DNA of 26,595 nt, taken from Chara braunii. Lineage: Eukaryota; Streptophyta; Charophyceae; Charales; Characeae. The position numbers were made by a program, and so were the translations under genes. Of the stretch, positions 1 to 10,260 are shown one piece after another; the first letter of the stretch is position 1; every line of letters begins with the position of its first letter. The notes beneath the pieces are model-generated. The model did not search any database and was not told the origin of the DNA. It saw only the letters and a list, made by a program, of their open reading frames with translations. The stretch is taken from the NCBI GenBank assembly GCA_003427395.1, contig BFEA01000006.1, forward strand, positions 5,036,388 to 5,062,982, in the 5' to 3' direction.

Positions 1-50
1 AACGGGGCCTGTAAGCCCTAAGTTTTAGGCTTTTAGGCTGAATGTCCGGG

Positions 51-70
51 ACGGGCCCTGCAGGGCCCGT
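51..70. repeat. 20-bp perfect palindrome
   Basis: The sequence ACGGGCCCTGCAGGGCCCGT equals its own reverse complement over all 20 bases. It lies just beyond the recognisable 3' limit of the minus-strand gypsy remnant. It is G+C-rich and could extrude as a cruciform. No function can be assigned from the sequence. Confidence 0.9.
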
Positions 71-87
71 GTGGCTACGCAGTATGC

Positions 88-1211
88 CACAGTCATAGAT
101 GCTCAGCACCGGTGCGGAAAGCAAGGCAGCCTCGAGTGCTGAGAAAGCTGCTTGTGTAAAAAACGTGGTAGTAGCTGGCGAGTCTGAGGAATGATCGGAC
201 ATCCAAAATGTTATTCTGTTCCAGCCACTCTTGGATGGCTTGATTCTTGTCCAAAAGCGGGCTGATCCCCTGCGGTGTAACAAAGTGGCCCAAGTACTCC
301 AAGTCTTGACAGACGAACTCACACTTGTTGTGGTTGGTTTTGTGCTTGGCGCAGCGAAGAATCTCCAAAATGCGGCGTTGATGCCAGAGGTGTTTGTCCG
401 AAGTTCAGCTATAGACTAGACAGTCATCGAGGTAGACAAGAACAAGCTGGTCTAACATCGCTCAAAACTCATTGGTCATGGCTGCTTGGAAAGTCGCCGG
501 AGGATTGGTGAGGCTGAAAGACATGACAACCCACCCAAAGCGCTCGTACCACGTCTTGAACACGGATTTGTAACGGTCTCGCAGGCAAATCTTAATCTGG
601 TGATAGCCCAACTTCAAGCGTAATTTGGAGAAGAACTTCATACCGCTCAATCGCTTGAGAAGGTCGTTGATGTCTGGGAGAGGACCCGCATTCTTGATTG
701 TTTGCACCTAGAGCTTGCGATGATCAATGCACAAACGGAAATCCGTGTTCTTCTTCCAAAAGCAGAAAATGGGAACGCCATACGGTGAGCTTTTAGGGGT
801 AATCCAACCCGTAGGCACTGTCCTCAAGAATGATCTCATGCGAGATGAGACGGTCCGCAACAACACCCGTAAGAGCCTCGAAGACATCCGCAAACTCCTC
901 GAGCAACTGAAGCACGCTTGGATCCGAAGAAGCATCCATCGGTGAAGAGCCGGTTGTCCTCACGGCATGAAGAGAACAACGACCGATTTCCGTGCTCCAC
1001 TCAAAAGTGCAAGTGGCCCGGAACCTCTTGGCCGAAACAACTTGGCACAGGATCGAACTACACGGAGGTGGTATAGTACACAAGACTTCAATGCTGAAGG
1101 CATCGCGAACCGTAAGAGTCTGACGGTGGAAGTTGACCACGTGATCTGCACTGACAAGCCAAAGCATCCCCAAAATCATGTCGAAGTTCGAGTCCAAGAC
1201 ATCAAAACAGT
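88..1211 (-). pseudogene. Ty3/gypsy pol remnant (protease end, reverse transcriptase, start of RNase H region)
   Basis: Read on the minus strand, this starts with the end of an aspartic protease (FDMILGMLWL, like the family's FDIILGMPWL). A spacer ending in GVVADRLISHEIILED follows, then reverse transcriptase. RT motifs seen are SSPYGVPIF, FRLCIDHRKL, KLGYHQIKI, SLTNPPATFQAAM, YLDDCLVYS and YLGHFVTPQGISPL. The last recognisable stretch, in another frame, is ALLSAPVLSIYD at about 91-125. The copy is dead. It has in-frame stops at about 708-710, 459-461 and 411-413, a frameshift and a loss of about 30 codons near 800-820, and another deletion near 130-170. The first catalytic aspartate of RT (LDLKSGYHQ in relatives) reads LRLKLGYHQ. 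It belongs to the same family as the element at 5985-11861. No LTR is seen on either side. Confidence 0.85.
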
Positions 1212-2562
1212 CCACCTGTCTTCACTATTTCCTTGTTGGCCACAATACTGAGGAGGGTAAGCTGTTCACCTTCACTCAACTCTTCGACATGTTCTCCAAC
1301 CCTCACCTTCTTCTTGATAGCAGCATGCAATGAAGGCAGTGCACCCCTTATGTTGTGCTGCAGTTTGTTCAGGCTGAAGGGGAATGCAGGCGAAAACATC
1401 ATGCCTACTGCTGCTCTCTTCTTTCTCATCACTCTTGCTGTTATCCTCCTCTTCGGTGTTTGCAGTCTTGGCTGCCTAATGTTGGGGAGAGGGAGAGCCT
1501 GGCACCTCGTTGCTTCTAACCTATGCAGGTGTGACTGCACCAATTACTGCACGACCCGTTTTGCCTGCATGTATTTTTTGTGAACTGGCATGTCAGTACG
1601 TCCCACCAGACGCAGTCCGAGCACTGCCGCGTTGTAGAAGAATGGCTGTGAAAAGTACTGGTGGTTGAACTCCGTGTTTTCTGCTTGGACACCACCTGCA
1701 CTGGTGCCCTCTGCAGCCACAGATTGTACTGTCCCTTCTCTATTCTCCCCTCAAAGCCTCCTGCGTGACTCCTCCTCACTTCCATGGCGGCGAACAATTT
1801 CACTGTCTGCCTGAGGATCCATGGTTATTCGGAACTGCTGTTCTGCTGCCTCTGCTTCCCATTTTGCCCGTTTTGTATGCACTGCTACAGCGCAACAAGA
1901 ATAGACCGAGCATGCTTCCCCTGAGGCTTAGACTGCACAACACCCTCTTCCCTCTTTTGCTCGACTTGCATCCATACGGAAGACCCACTTGTCTCACCTC
2001 TTGCTTGCTTTGTTGTGATGCTCGAGTGGTCTTCAGAGCCTGCTCTGATCGCAAAGCTTCACCTGTCTGGCTAAGTGGCTCTGCAATTCGTCAACTCAAT
2101 TCTTCAACTCTTCGTGCTTAGCGCATAAAACAGCTTCCAACTCCTCTCATCATGAAGTGATGCATGAGGAGCTTTTGGTCCAGCTCAACGTCAGGGTCTG
2201 CCGCAGGTGATCTGACTCTTGGATAAGGTCGCCCGCTGGTCCCCTATGTGGCTGCTGTGACAGAATGATCAACCGGTCATATACTATATGTCCTCCCTAG
2301 CGATTGACAGGTGTCTCTCCAGCAGACTGCAAAAGTTCTCCCATGACACCTTTTGCATGTAATCCTCCAGTTTGCCTTCCATTAATGCCTCTGTTTTGGC
2401 CCACGACTTAGCAGCATCTTCCAAGTTACTTATGGCCAACTGGAAGCTTGATAATGGTATCCGTCATCTGGTAGTATGCTACATGACGCTTCACTTCCTG
2501 CAGCCAGACCTCGTCGACGTCTTCAGGCAGTCCCTTAAAAGTTGGAGGGGACTTAAAATCCT
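1212..2562. other. Unassigned stretch, possible decayed minus-strand coding sequence
   Basis: No family is recognised here. On the minus strand an open run at 1202-1543 reads LSEGEQLTLLSIVANKE near its end. Other open pieces at 1516-1803 and 1800-2054 are rich in Gln, Arg, Glu and Ser. The amino-acid bias resembles the charged, coiled-coil-like N-terminal regions of gag proteins, but frames are broken by stops and there is no diagnostic motif. The junction with the pol remnant is abrupt at about 1211. It could be part of the same broken element or a different one. It could also be non-coding. Confidence 0.3.
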
Positions 2563-2922
2563 TGATTATGTGCAGAAGACCAACAGAATTGAGTACAACT
2601 GTATTTCAATATACTGTTTATGCTTCCAAAATACAGCGTCTGCACTTCGTGTCCAGCATGTCTTGCTGCACTTCGTGTCTGGAGCTGTGATGCAAGCCCC
2701 CTGACGCTTATACGAGATGAGGCCGGGCTCGATTTGGATGAATGATTATGTGCAGAAGACCAACAGAATTGAGTACAACTGTATTTCAATATACTGTTTA
2801 TGCTTCCAAAATACAGCGTCTGCACTTCGTGTCCAGCATGTCTTGCTGCACTTCGTGCCTGGAGCTGTGATGCAAGCCCCCTGACGATTATACGAGATGA
2901 GGCCGGGCTCGATTTGGATGAA
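2563..2922. repeat. Tandem duplication of a 180-bp unit
   Basis: The blocks 2563-2742 and 2743-2922 are head-to-tail copies offset by exactly 180 bp. By eye they differ at about two positions: gtctgg against gcctgg, and gacgctta against gacgatta. Each unit also carries an internal echo of the word ctgcacttcgtgtc. Two copies only are present. The unit length is in the range of many plant satellite monomers, but a simple recent duplication explains it equally well. Confidence 0.95.
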
Positions 2923-3084
2923 GTTTCATATCATGACTAAATCCTAATTTCAAGATAAGTATGGAGCTCTGTGGATTAGTACTCTTTTTTTTTCTTATTT
3001 CCAAATTCAAACTTAAACAGTGCTCAAAATCACTCCATAGATAAGTAATAAGATAGTTGCATTTATAAGAAAGATTCGACAAAC

Positions 3085-3559
<475 letters not shown>

Positions 3560-3596
3560 AGTCCGTCGATTTAGGCTCCTTCCCCTCTGCCGGTAG

Positions 3597-3779
3597 GTGC
3601 GAAGTGTTCCACCAATTTACAAAGAATTTCATTATTGGTATATTTATGAGACCTATACAAACAAAAAGAGAAGCTACATCTGCAGAAAAGAATAGAAAAC
3701 GTAATGCACCTAAATAGATAAATAGCAGTATTAATACGGAAGTGTTTCGAGCATCCCAAACCCAAAAGGTTCCCCATGG
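3597..3779 (-). pseudogene. ccmC: Mitochondrial ccmC (haem exporter subunit) fragment
   Basis: Reading the minus strand from 3779 to 3597 gives 61 codons without a stop. They contain WGTFWVWDARNTSVLILLF, then IYLGALRF, and end in FVNWWNTSH. The WGTFWVWDAR and NWWNT motifs are hallmarks of CcmC, the inner-membrane protein that handles haem for c-type cytochrome maturation. It is encoded in the mitochondrion of many plants and charophytes. The WGTFWVWDAR stretch is the tryptophan-rich haem-handling loop next to membrane segments. Only the middle of the protein is here. Upstream of WGTF the frame (NSSNGLLIIFLIL) and downstream of WWNTSH do not clearly match, so both ends are truncated. In A+T-rich surroundings with tRNA fragments this is best read as nuclear mitochondrial DNA. 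Confidence 0.8.
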
Positions 3780-3920
3780 AAGGATAAGAAAGATAATTAA
3801 TAGCCCATTGGAACTGTTTGTAAGAAACCATTCTAACTAAAGATATAAATAAAGATACATATAGTGCCGGACAAGTGAAAATAAGGCCTCAACCATACAT
3901 ATCGCTCTTCGTTTCTAGTG

Positions 3921-3945
3921 TACAGTTAGCGGGACTCGAACCCAC
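3921..3945 (-). tRNA. tRNA 3'-end-like fragment (T arm)
   Basis: On the minus strand GTGGG TTCGAGT CCCGC forms a T stem-loop with the conserved TTCGAGT loop. It is followed by seven bases (TAACTGT) that would be the 3' acceptor strand. No convincing anticodon arm, D arm or complementary acceptor strand is found upstream. It is a tRNA gene remnant or chance resemblance. The amino acid cannot be named. Confidence 0.35.
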
Positions 3946-4042
3946 AAGGCGCGAAGCAAAGATTTAATTTGGAATATAGAAGATTCTATTCAAGGTTTCA
4001 ACATAATATTTTAGATTCAATTTAGTGAATAAAAAAAAAGAC

Positions 4043-4077
4043 TTACTAATTCATTAATATTATCAATGAATTAGTAA
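4043..4077. repeat. Perfect 13-bp hairpin, organelle style
   Basis: TTACTAATTCATT (4043-4055) pairs with AATGAATTAGTAA (4065-4077) around a 9-base loop. A+T-rich perfect stem-loops of this type are common downstream of organellar genes, where they stabilise RNA 3' ends. The role here is inferred from composition and setting only. Confidence 0.75.
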
Positions 4078-4119
4078 AAAAATAGCAAGAAAGTTAATAA
4101 ACATCAACTTGTCTATGGT

Positions 4120-5980
4120 TGCTGCAGATGGTGAGTCTGGGGCACCTTAGTTAAGTCCGCTAGTACCGCTATCCGCTTACACATTTTATCCATGGTGGTT
4201 CCCATTTCGGCCATGTCATCTCAATGGATAATGGCGAGCACCGAAAGTCCCCTGCTTTGGTGTTCTTGTCCACAACAGTCCTTCCGTCATCAACACTTCT
4301 CTCTTGGTCCTTTTTCCTTGGATACCTTACTCTTTGCCCATATGTCCTCTGCTCCTGTAGGCTGGCCACCCGATGTCACCATCTTCATATCTGATCTCAC
4401 AGACTTCCTTGTCCTTGAAGGAGGTAGTTAATGGTAAGTGTACAGTGTATCCCTAACCTGCTGTTGTGTTACCCTATATCTCATATGATCATTCTTGCCA
4501 CTTTTCACCCAATCTGCCAACTCTGAAAGGCACGAATCTCAACACCCTGGTTCAGTTCTCAGTCCAGGTCTCAGTTCCGAGTCCTAGTCCCAGTCCTAAG
4601 TCCCAAGTCCCAAGTCCCATGTCCCAGTTCCGAGTCCCACGTTCCATCCCGTGTTCCATTAGTGGTTCCGGCCACTTGTACAACATTTACAAATACTCTA
4701 GAAGAGCCTTTGTACCATGATTGCAGAGGCCTAAACAAGGTTGTCAAGTAAATTGTGGTAGAAAGCCCCTGATACATATGGGGCCAAGGATCCGCAAAGT
4801 GATGACAAGGACTCGAATGGACAATGCAGTGTAAGCAAAGCATCAACAAGCACAATGCAGCGCAGTGGAAGACTCAAAGATATGACCTGACCTATCAGAT
4901 ACTGACACGACATCCCACCATACACCACACATGTGAGACAGGGAGGAGGGGCCACACACATCCCTCCTTGCACACGCACATGGGGGAGATACCACGGATG
5001 AGAGATGGGGGGAGAGGCAAGCCGAAGACGGAGGTGAGGGAGAAGACCAAGATCGTGATAGCGAAGTCCAGAAATGGTCTCCCTGCCGAATGTCCAATCA
5101 ATGTCTGCCACAACAACGTCGAATCAGATCCTGGGCTTCATGCCCGATGTAGCCTCTGCACGTAACCTCTCTCTCTCTCTCTCTAAAAGGAGGAGGACGA
5201 AGGAGGGAGAAGAGATGGAGGGCGAGACGAAGAAGAAGAAGAAGATGTCGTCCTCTCGCTGTCTCACCTGCAGGTAACTGCCGCCATGTACTGACTGCCG
5301 AATGTGGAGCGCAGCTATGGCGCCCAGGTAAGTACCGCCACTGAAGGTATGGCCTCCGCCTCACATCCTACCTACACCTCTACCTCTACAGCAGCGTGTC
5401 CCCCAAGAAGTGAGCTACTTGAACTGTGTGCTGCCCTGGCCTTGACCCAGCTATATGTAGCGCTGGGCCAGCCGGTCAGCCTTTGTGTGCCTCTGGTCCT
5501 ACGCCCAAAACGTGGGCCTACTAGGTCTGGGTCCTGACCGGACGTCCAGACCCTTCACCTCCTCCAGAGCGGCCTGCCTATTGGTGAACCCGGCCCAAGG
5601 CGCGACATTGGGGACTGCAGGTCCGAAACGACGCTTGACAGCAAATAAATAAATAAATGAAAGTTGTCTCAAATCGAATCCTGTGGCCTAAGGGCCAGCT
5701 GTGGGCCTCCAAGGTGCGCATCCGAAGGGCGTGCGGCCTGGGGGCCCCTAGCAACCGTTTGGCCCCCAAAATGGGGCCCGTGTGCAGGCTCAACATGTAA
5801 CCCCTGCCCCCCCTCTCCTTATGAAGTCGAGCAGACGATCCGATGGTGGAACCTGGACGCGAGTACGACATGGAGCCGAAGGTGCCGACTTGCCCTGCTG
5901 TTTGCGTTTGTAACGTGCGAGAACATCAGGGCTGTAGCCTGAAGTTCTGCACGGGTCAATCAACGGTCAGCCTTATGGCT
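4120..5980. other. Unassigned stretch with low-complexity patches
   Basis: No gene family is recognised. On the minus strand, 4430-4170 gives short coding-like phrases (VCEIRYEDGD, MDKMCKRIAVLADLTKV) in shifting frames that could be a broken gag-like or host gene, but nothing diagnostic. A CAG/GTAAGT splice-donor consensus occurs at about 5324-5332 without a matching exon. Microsatellites are CT (about 5168-5184), GAA (about 5228-5243) and AAAT (about 5641-5658). The G+C content rises from about 5280 onward. Confidence 0.35.
4556..4650. repeat. Degenerate minisatellite of GTCCCA-type words
   Basis: About a dozen imperfect 6-8 base words of the form aGTCCcA / cAGTTCCGA follow one another (for example cagtcctaagtcccaagtcc). 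Spacing is irregular. The array explains the Ser-Pro-rich open frame that can be read through it, which is therefore not taken as a gene. Confidence 0.7.
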
Positions 5981-5984
5981 ACAA

Positions 5985-7170
5985 TAAGAGAAATGTACTA
6001 CTCCGTCGGCTTGGTGCCATAGCGCCACTGCGTAACGATGTTGCTAACCTCCTGAAAAATGTCCATGGGGGGTGGGTCTTGCGATCTTCGCCCGGGAAAG
6101 TCATCGCATTCCACCAAAACGAAAAGAGCCAACTTTGAACAATGAAAGACCTCGCAGACAGACAAGTGGGCAGGCACCCGAATGACAAATGAAGGTGCTT
6201 CGGGTGCGTCACCAGGGGGCGCTACGATGCGCCAAGGTCCTACCCATTTCGAAAGAAGCTTGCGAGAGATATCTTATTCGAGGCTGAGTTCCGCAGTGGA
6301 GACCCAAACGAGGTCGCCGGCGTGGAACGAACAAGGAAGACACTGGCGATTGGCCTGATGGCTCATGCATTGCTGCGTCTTCAACATCTGGTCTCGTGCC
6401 TTAACAAGGAGCTCTTGGATCCGTCGAATGAGGATAAGGTGGTCGTCGCTATTGGTTGCCCGTGGGATGGTAGTGTCCAACAATGATGTGACTGGCGAGC
6501 CATGCTCGAACTCAAAGGGCGATGTCCCGATAGCCGGATGAATGGATGAATTGTAAGCCAACTCGACGTCCGACAACCGTTGGGACGAATGAGAGTGCGA
6601 AGAAGAACCTGTGCGGTTTGATGCGCCCTCTTCGTCTGGCCATCGGTTTGTGGGTGGTGAGCCGAACTCGGCTTCAGAGATGAGCCCCATTGTTTTTCGA
6701 GAGCCAGCCAAAAGTCGGACATGAATCGAGTGTCGTGGTCGCAGACGATCCTCCTTGGTACGAATCCAACCGACATAAAGAACCTCGGCCAACTCCGGTG
6801 CATTGGCGTGATAGTGACAAGGCAAAAACATGGCGAACTTGGTGAGTCGATCGACCACCATGAGACCCCCATCCACACCGGTCTTGTGCTTGGGGAACGG
6901 CCCGGTGATGTCCATGGCAATCGACTCCCGTCGTCCTAAGGGGACCGGTAATGGTCGCAACTCACCGTACGGACGATGGTTGTGGGATGTGCAACACCGA
7001 CAAACCTTGCATGACTTGCAATAGCATGTAACGTCGCCGAGATGGCCGGGTCACCAAAAGCGCTTGCGAAGTCAGCCAATCGTACGATTGGCTCCAAAGT
7101 GTCCGGTGGTGGGAACGTTGTGAAACTCGCCAAGAAACCGCGGACGCAAGTATGGATCACTTGGCACATA
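5985..7170 (-). pseudogene. Integrase with truncated C-terminal tail
   Basis: Integrase inserts the cDNA copy into the host chromosome. The zinc-binding region reads EFHNVPTTGHFGANRT, then CYCKSCKVC, with a TGA stop between them where relatives have Trp. The core has the first aspartate in AMDITGPFP, the second in CDHDTRFMSDFW (in a shifted frame), and PQTDGQTKRAHQT. In relatives the last motif is GQTERAHQ, so the catalytic glutamate of the D,D-E triad appears changed to lysine. The tail VWVSTAELSLE, SFVIRVPAHLSV, HCSKLALF and WRYGTKPTE leads toward a chromodomain but stops at about 5985. Frameshifts occur near 6780 and 6640, and a stop and frame change near 6270. Non-functional. Confidence 0.85.
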
Positions 7171-7790
7171 AAGAAGATCCTTCCCCCATGAGTGGACTAG
7201 CAAATAGCCCTCTTGGATCCGATAGTGCGATGGTGTCGGATTTGGAGAGCAGCAGTTCGCGTACTTGTCGCGAAACTCAGAATTGGCTTGATAGCCGTGG
7301 ATGAAGTTGTCGAACGTCGAGTAAACCGCGCTACAAAGGTCCGGGCGCCGTGAAAGAGCATCCACAAAATGGTTTGACTTTCCTGGGATGTGATCGGGGA
7401 AGAAGTCGAACTGGTCGATGAAAGCCATCCAACGGGCGATGGTGCTATTGACTGTGTCCTGGGTCTTGTAGAAGACCAACGGATTGTTGTTCGTTACCCA
7501 TCGGAATTAACTTCGACCGAGAAGAAAATGCTCCCACCGCTTAATTGTGTGTACGAAGGCTAATAACTCCTTCCGCGTGTCGTCAATCAATGCATGAAGG
7601 GCACTTTCTTACTAAAGTACTCAACCGGGTGCCAGTCCACACCATCGTGTTGCTCGAGGACCACACCAATGCCATAGCCGGATGCATCAATAGTGACGCG
7701 CGTCGGCAAAAGCGGGTCCTAGATGCGTAAAACCTCCGCGGATAGCAAGGCGGCTTTGAGGGCCAAAAAGGAAGTTTGCGCATCGTTACC
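7072..7790 (-). pseudogene. Ty3/gypsy RNase H domain
   Basis: RNase H removes the RNA strand of the replication hybrid. On the minus strand: ALKAALLSAEVLRI, a stop, then LPTRVTIDASGYGIGVVLE (first catalytic Asp), HPVEYFSKKVP, KELLAFVHTIKRWEHFLL (catalytic Glu), FRWVTNNNPLVFYKTQD and IPGKSNHFVDALSRRPD. The family's usual TDNNPL is TNNNPL here, so the third catalytic acid has become Asn, consistent with a G-to-A change. Stops lie near 7720, 7600 and 7508, with a one-base frameshift near 7595. It continues directly into the integrase zinc-binding region. Confidence 0.85.
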
Positions 7791-7879
7791 GGTCGAACAA
7801 CCGATCCTTGCATTGAAGCTTGGTCAAATGGGTCACGATCTTTGAATAGACTTTGATAAAGCGTTGATAGTAGCCGACT

Positions 7880-8701
7880 AGGCCAAGAAACGAATGGACA
7901 TCCATAACGTTCTTTGGCTCCGGCCACTACGACTTGAATCTTGTTTGATAATGGACTAATGCCCTCCAATGTGACAAAATGGCCCAAGTACTCCAACTCT
8001 TGCTGTACGAATTCACACTTGTCACGGTTGGCTTTGTACTTGGCATGACCGAGCGTTTCCAACACGCGTCGAAGATGCTCGAGATGGTCCTCCAAGGTCA
8101 GGCTATAGACGAGAATGTCGTCCGAGTGGACCGACACAAACTGGTCCAACATCGCGTGGAACTCGTTGGTCATCGCTGCTTGAAAAGTCGACGGGGCATT
8201 GGTGAGGCCAAAACGCATGACAACCCACTCAAAATGCCCGTACGGTGTCTTGAACGTGGATAGGTAGCGATCTTGAAGGCATATCGAAATTCGATTTCAA
8301 GTCCAACTCGGAAAAAAATTTCGAGCCGCCCAAATGCTCAAGAGGATCGTCCATACGAGGAAGAGGCCCCACATTCTGGACGGTTTGCGCGTTGAGCTTG
8401 CGATAGTCAATGTATAAGCGAAAATCCTTGTTCTTCTCCTTACGAAGAGAACCGGCACACCGTACAGTGAGCGACTTGGGTGGATCCAACCTTTTTCCAA
8501 CAAGTCATCGAGTTGCGCGCGGAGAACCGCGAGCCCCTCCTCGCTCATACGATAAATGCATTTTTTCGGCGTCACGACACCGGCATCAAGAATGATCTCA
8601 CTGGAGATCGGCCGACCCGACACCACACCGGTAGGAAACTCGATGACGTCGGTGAACTCGTCAAGCAACCGCACCACGCAGGTGTCCGAAGACAAGTCCA
8701 T
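7880..8701 (-). pseudogene. Ty3/gypsy reverse transcriptase
   Basis: The RT fingers and palm are recognisable across three frames. Motifs are KCIYRMSEEGLAVLRAQLDD, EKGWIHPSRSLYGVPVLF, FRLYIDYRKLNAQTV, FFSELDLKS (first catalytic Asp kept), FGLTNAPSTFQAAM, HSDDILVYS, KYKANRDKCEF and YLGHFVTLEGISPL. The active-site box, YLDD in related copies, reads HSDD: the two aspartates remain but Tyr and Leu are lost. Frame changes occur near 8440, 8285 and 7930. After KIQ the usual DVRSFLGLA region is replaced by out-of-frame sequence up to RNase H. The protease region lies immediately upstream. Confidence 0.9.
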
Positions 8702-8786
8702 GGGTGAAGGGTCGGTCGCTGCAACAGTCCTAAGTGCAAGTGGACCGGAAAGACTTGGCCATCACAACTTGGCACTGGATCAAAGG

Positions 8787-10127
8787 GTGTGGAAGAGGCA
8801 TGGTACACGACACCTCGGCGCCAAAGGCGTCGCGAACAGTAAGCGTCCGCTGACAGTGTGGTCCGCATTTGCGAGCCAAGGCATCCCCAAAATAATGTCG
8901 AAGTTCGTGTCCAAGACGTGAAACGTAACCGGCTCGCATGCATGAGGTGCGCAATAGAATGACACGACTTCCATGTAGCGATCAAGAACTTGTTGCGTCC
9001 GGCCGTCCGCCATCTTGACCGTCGTAGGATGTGGCTTCCTTCGAACTTGTGCGCCAAGGCCGGTCTTTTGTATAGAGGACCGAGTCATAAAATTGTGAGT
9101 CGCGACGCTATCCAGCAAAGAGTTGCAGGACGCTTTCCCAACTTGGATGCGGACATACAGGAGCGGTGCGTTGTTGTCATCGTACCGCTGCGTGCGAAAC
9201 TCGTGGGCCACCTTGGTAATACATACGAGGAGGTCCCACACCGCAACTTTGTCTTCCGTCGGCGAAGTTGATGGTGCATAGAAGGACAAATATGTGACCG
9301 CCGTAGGATGTGGCTTCCTTCGAACTTGTGCGCCAAGGTTGGTCCTTTGTATAGAAGACTGACTCATAAAATTGCGAGTCGCGCCGCTATCCAGCAAAGC
9401 GCTGCAGGACGCTTTCCCAACTTGGTGCGGAAGAGGGATGGTACACGACACCTCGGCGCCAAAGGCGTCGTGAACAGTAAGCGTCCGATGACCATGTGGT
9501 CTGCATTTGCGAGCCAAGGCATCCCCAAAATAATGTCGAAGTTCGTGTCCAACACGTGAAACGTAACCGGTTCGCATGCATGAGGTGCGCAATAGAATGA
9601 CACGGCTTCGATGTAGCGATCAAGAAGTTGTTGTTTCCGACCGTCCGCCATCTTGACCGTCGTAGGATGTGGCTTCCTTCGAACTTGTGCGCCAAGGCCG
9701 GTCTTTTGTATAGAGGACCGACTCATAAAATTGTGAGTCGCACCGCTATCCAGCAAAGCGTTGTAGGACGCTTTCCCAACTTGGATGCGAACATACAAGA
9801 GCGGTGTGTTGTTGTCATCGTACCGCTGCGTGCGAAACTCGTGGGCCACCTTAGTAATACATGCGAGGAGGTCCCCCACTGCAACTTCGTCTTCCCTCGG
9901 CGAAGTTGATGGTGCACAGAAGGACAAATATGTGACCGCCGTAGGATGTGGCTTCCGTCGAACTTGTGCGCCAAGGTCGGTCCTTTGTATAGAAGACTGA
10001 CTCACAAAATTGCGAGTCGCGCCACTATCCAGCAAAGCGCTGCAGGACGCTTTCCCAACTTGGATGTGGACATACAAGAGCGGTGCGTTGTTGTCATCTT
10101 ACCGCTGCGTGCGAAACTCGTGGCACC
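8787..10127 (-). pseudogene. Retropepsin region amplified into four N-terminal halves and two C-terminal halves
   Basis: A retropepsin normally has one DSG/DTG active-site loop and one ILG motif per monomer. Here the minus strand reads LLDSGATRNF (about 10030), LLDSGATHNF (about 9750), LLDSGATRNF (about 9390) and LLDSVATHNF (about 9110). FDIILGMPWL follows the second and the fourth. A linker with KVAHEFRTQRYDDNN precedes each half, although ahead of the first it is cut off near 10127. The fourth copy has Gly replaced by Val in the active site. Spacings between equivalent bases are 279, 359 and 279 bp, giving a 638-bp tandem unit with a 279-bp repeat nested inside. Since 638 is not a multiple of three, the outer duplication shifts the frame. 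As one polyprotein it could not be translated. Duplication of the DNA is certain; any functional meaning is not. Confidence 0.9.
8789..10064. repeat. 638-bp tandem duplication containing a nested 279-bp repeat
   Basis: Copies are about 8789-9426 and 9427-10064. Anchors such as tggtacacga (8801 and 9439) and tccagc (9111 and 9749; 9390 and 10028) are exactly 638 bp apart. Inside each copy the tccagc anchor recurs after 279 bp. The junction at about 9425 joins acttgg to tgcggaag, marking the breakpoint. The copies differ at scattered bases, so the event is not brand new. Confidence 0.95.
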
Positions 10128-10260
10128 GCTTCCAAAAGGAGAAGAAACCGCACACACACCTTGTCCTTGAGCTAGAGAACCCAACGAGGGAATGAGCCGG
10201 GCAACATAGTCCTTGAAAGAATAAAGGAGAGGACTTACGACTTCTGCATGTGCCTTGGAA

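Noticed and set aside
5304-5360. Host exon ending at a CAG/GTAAGT donor
   Set aside because: No matching acceptor, codon bias or protein motif; similar donor words occur near 14369 and 26520 on the other strand.
8556-8921. Plus-strand open frame of 121 codons opposite RT and protease
   Set aside because: It is a shadow of recognisable minus-strand pol sequence.
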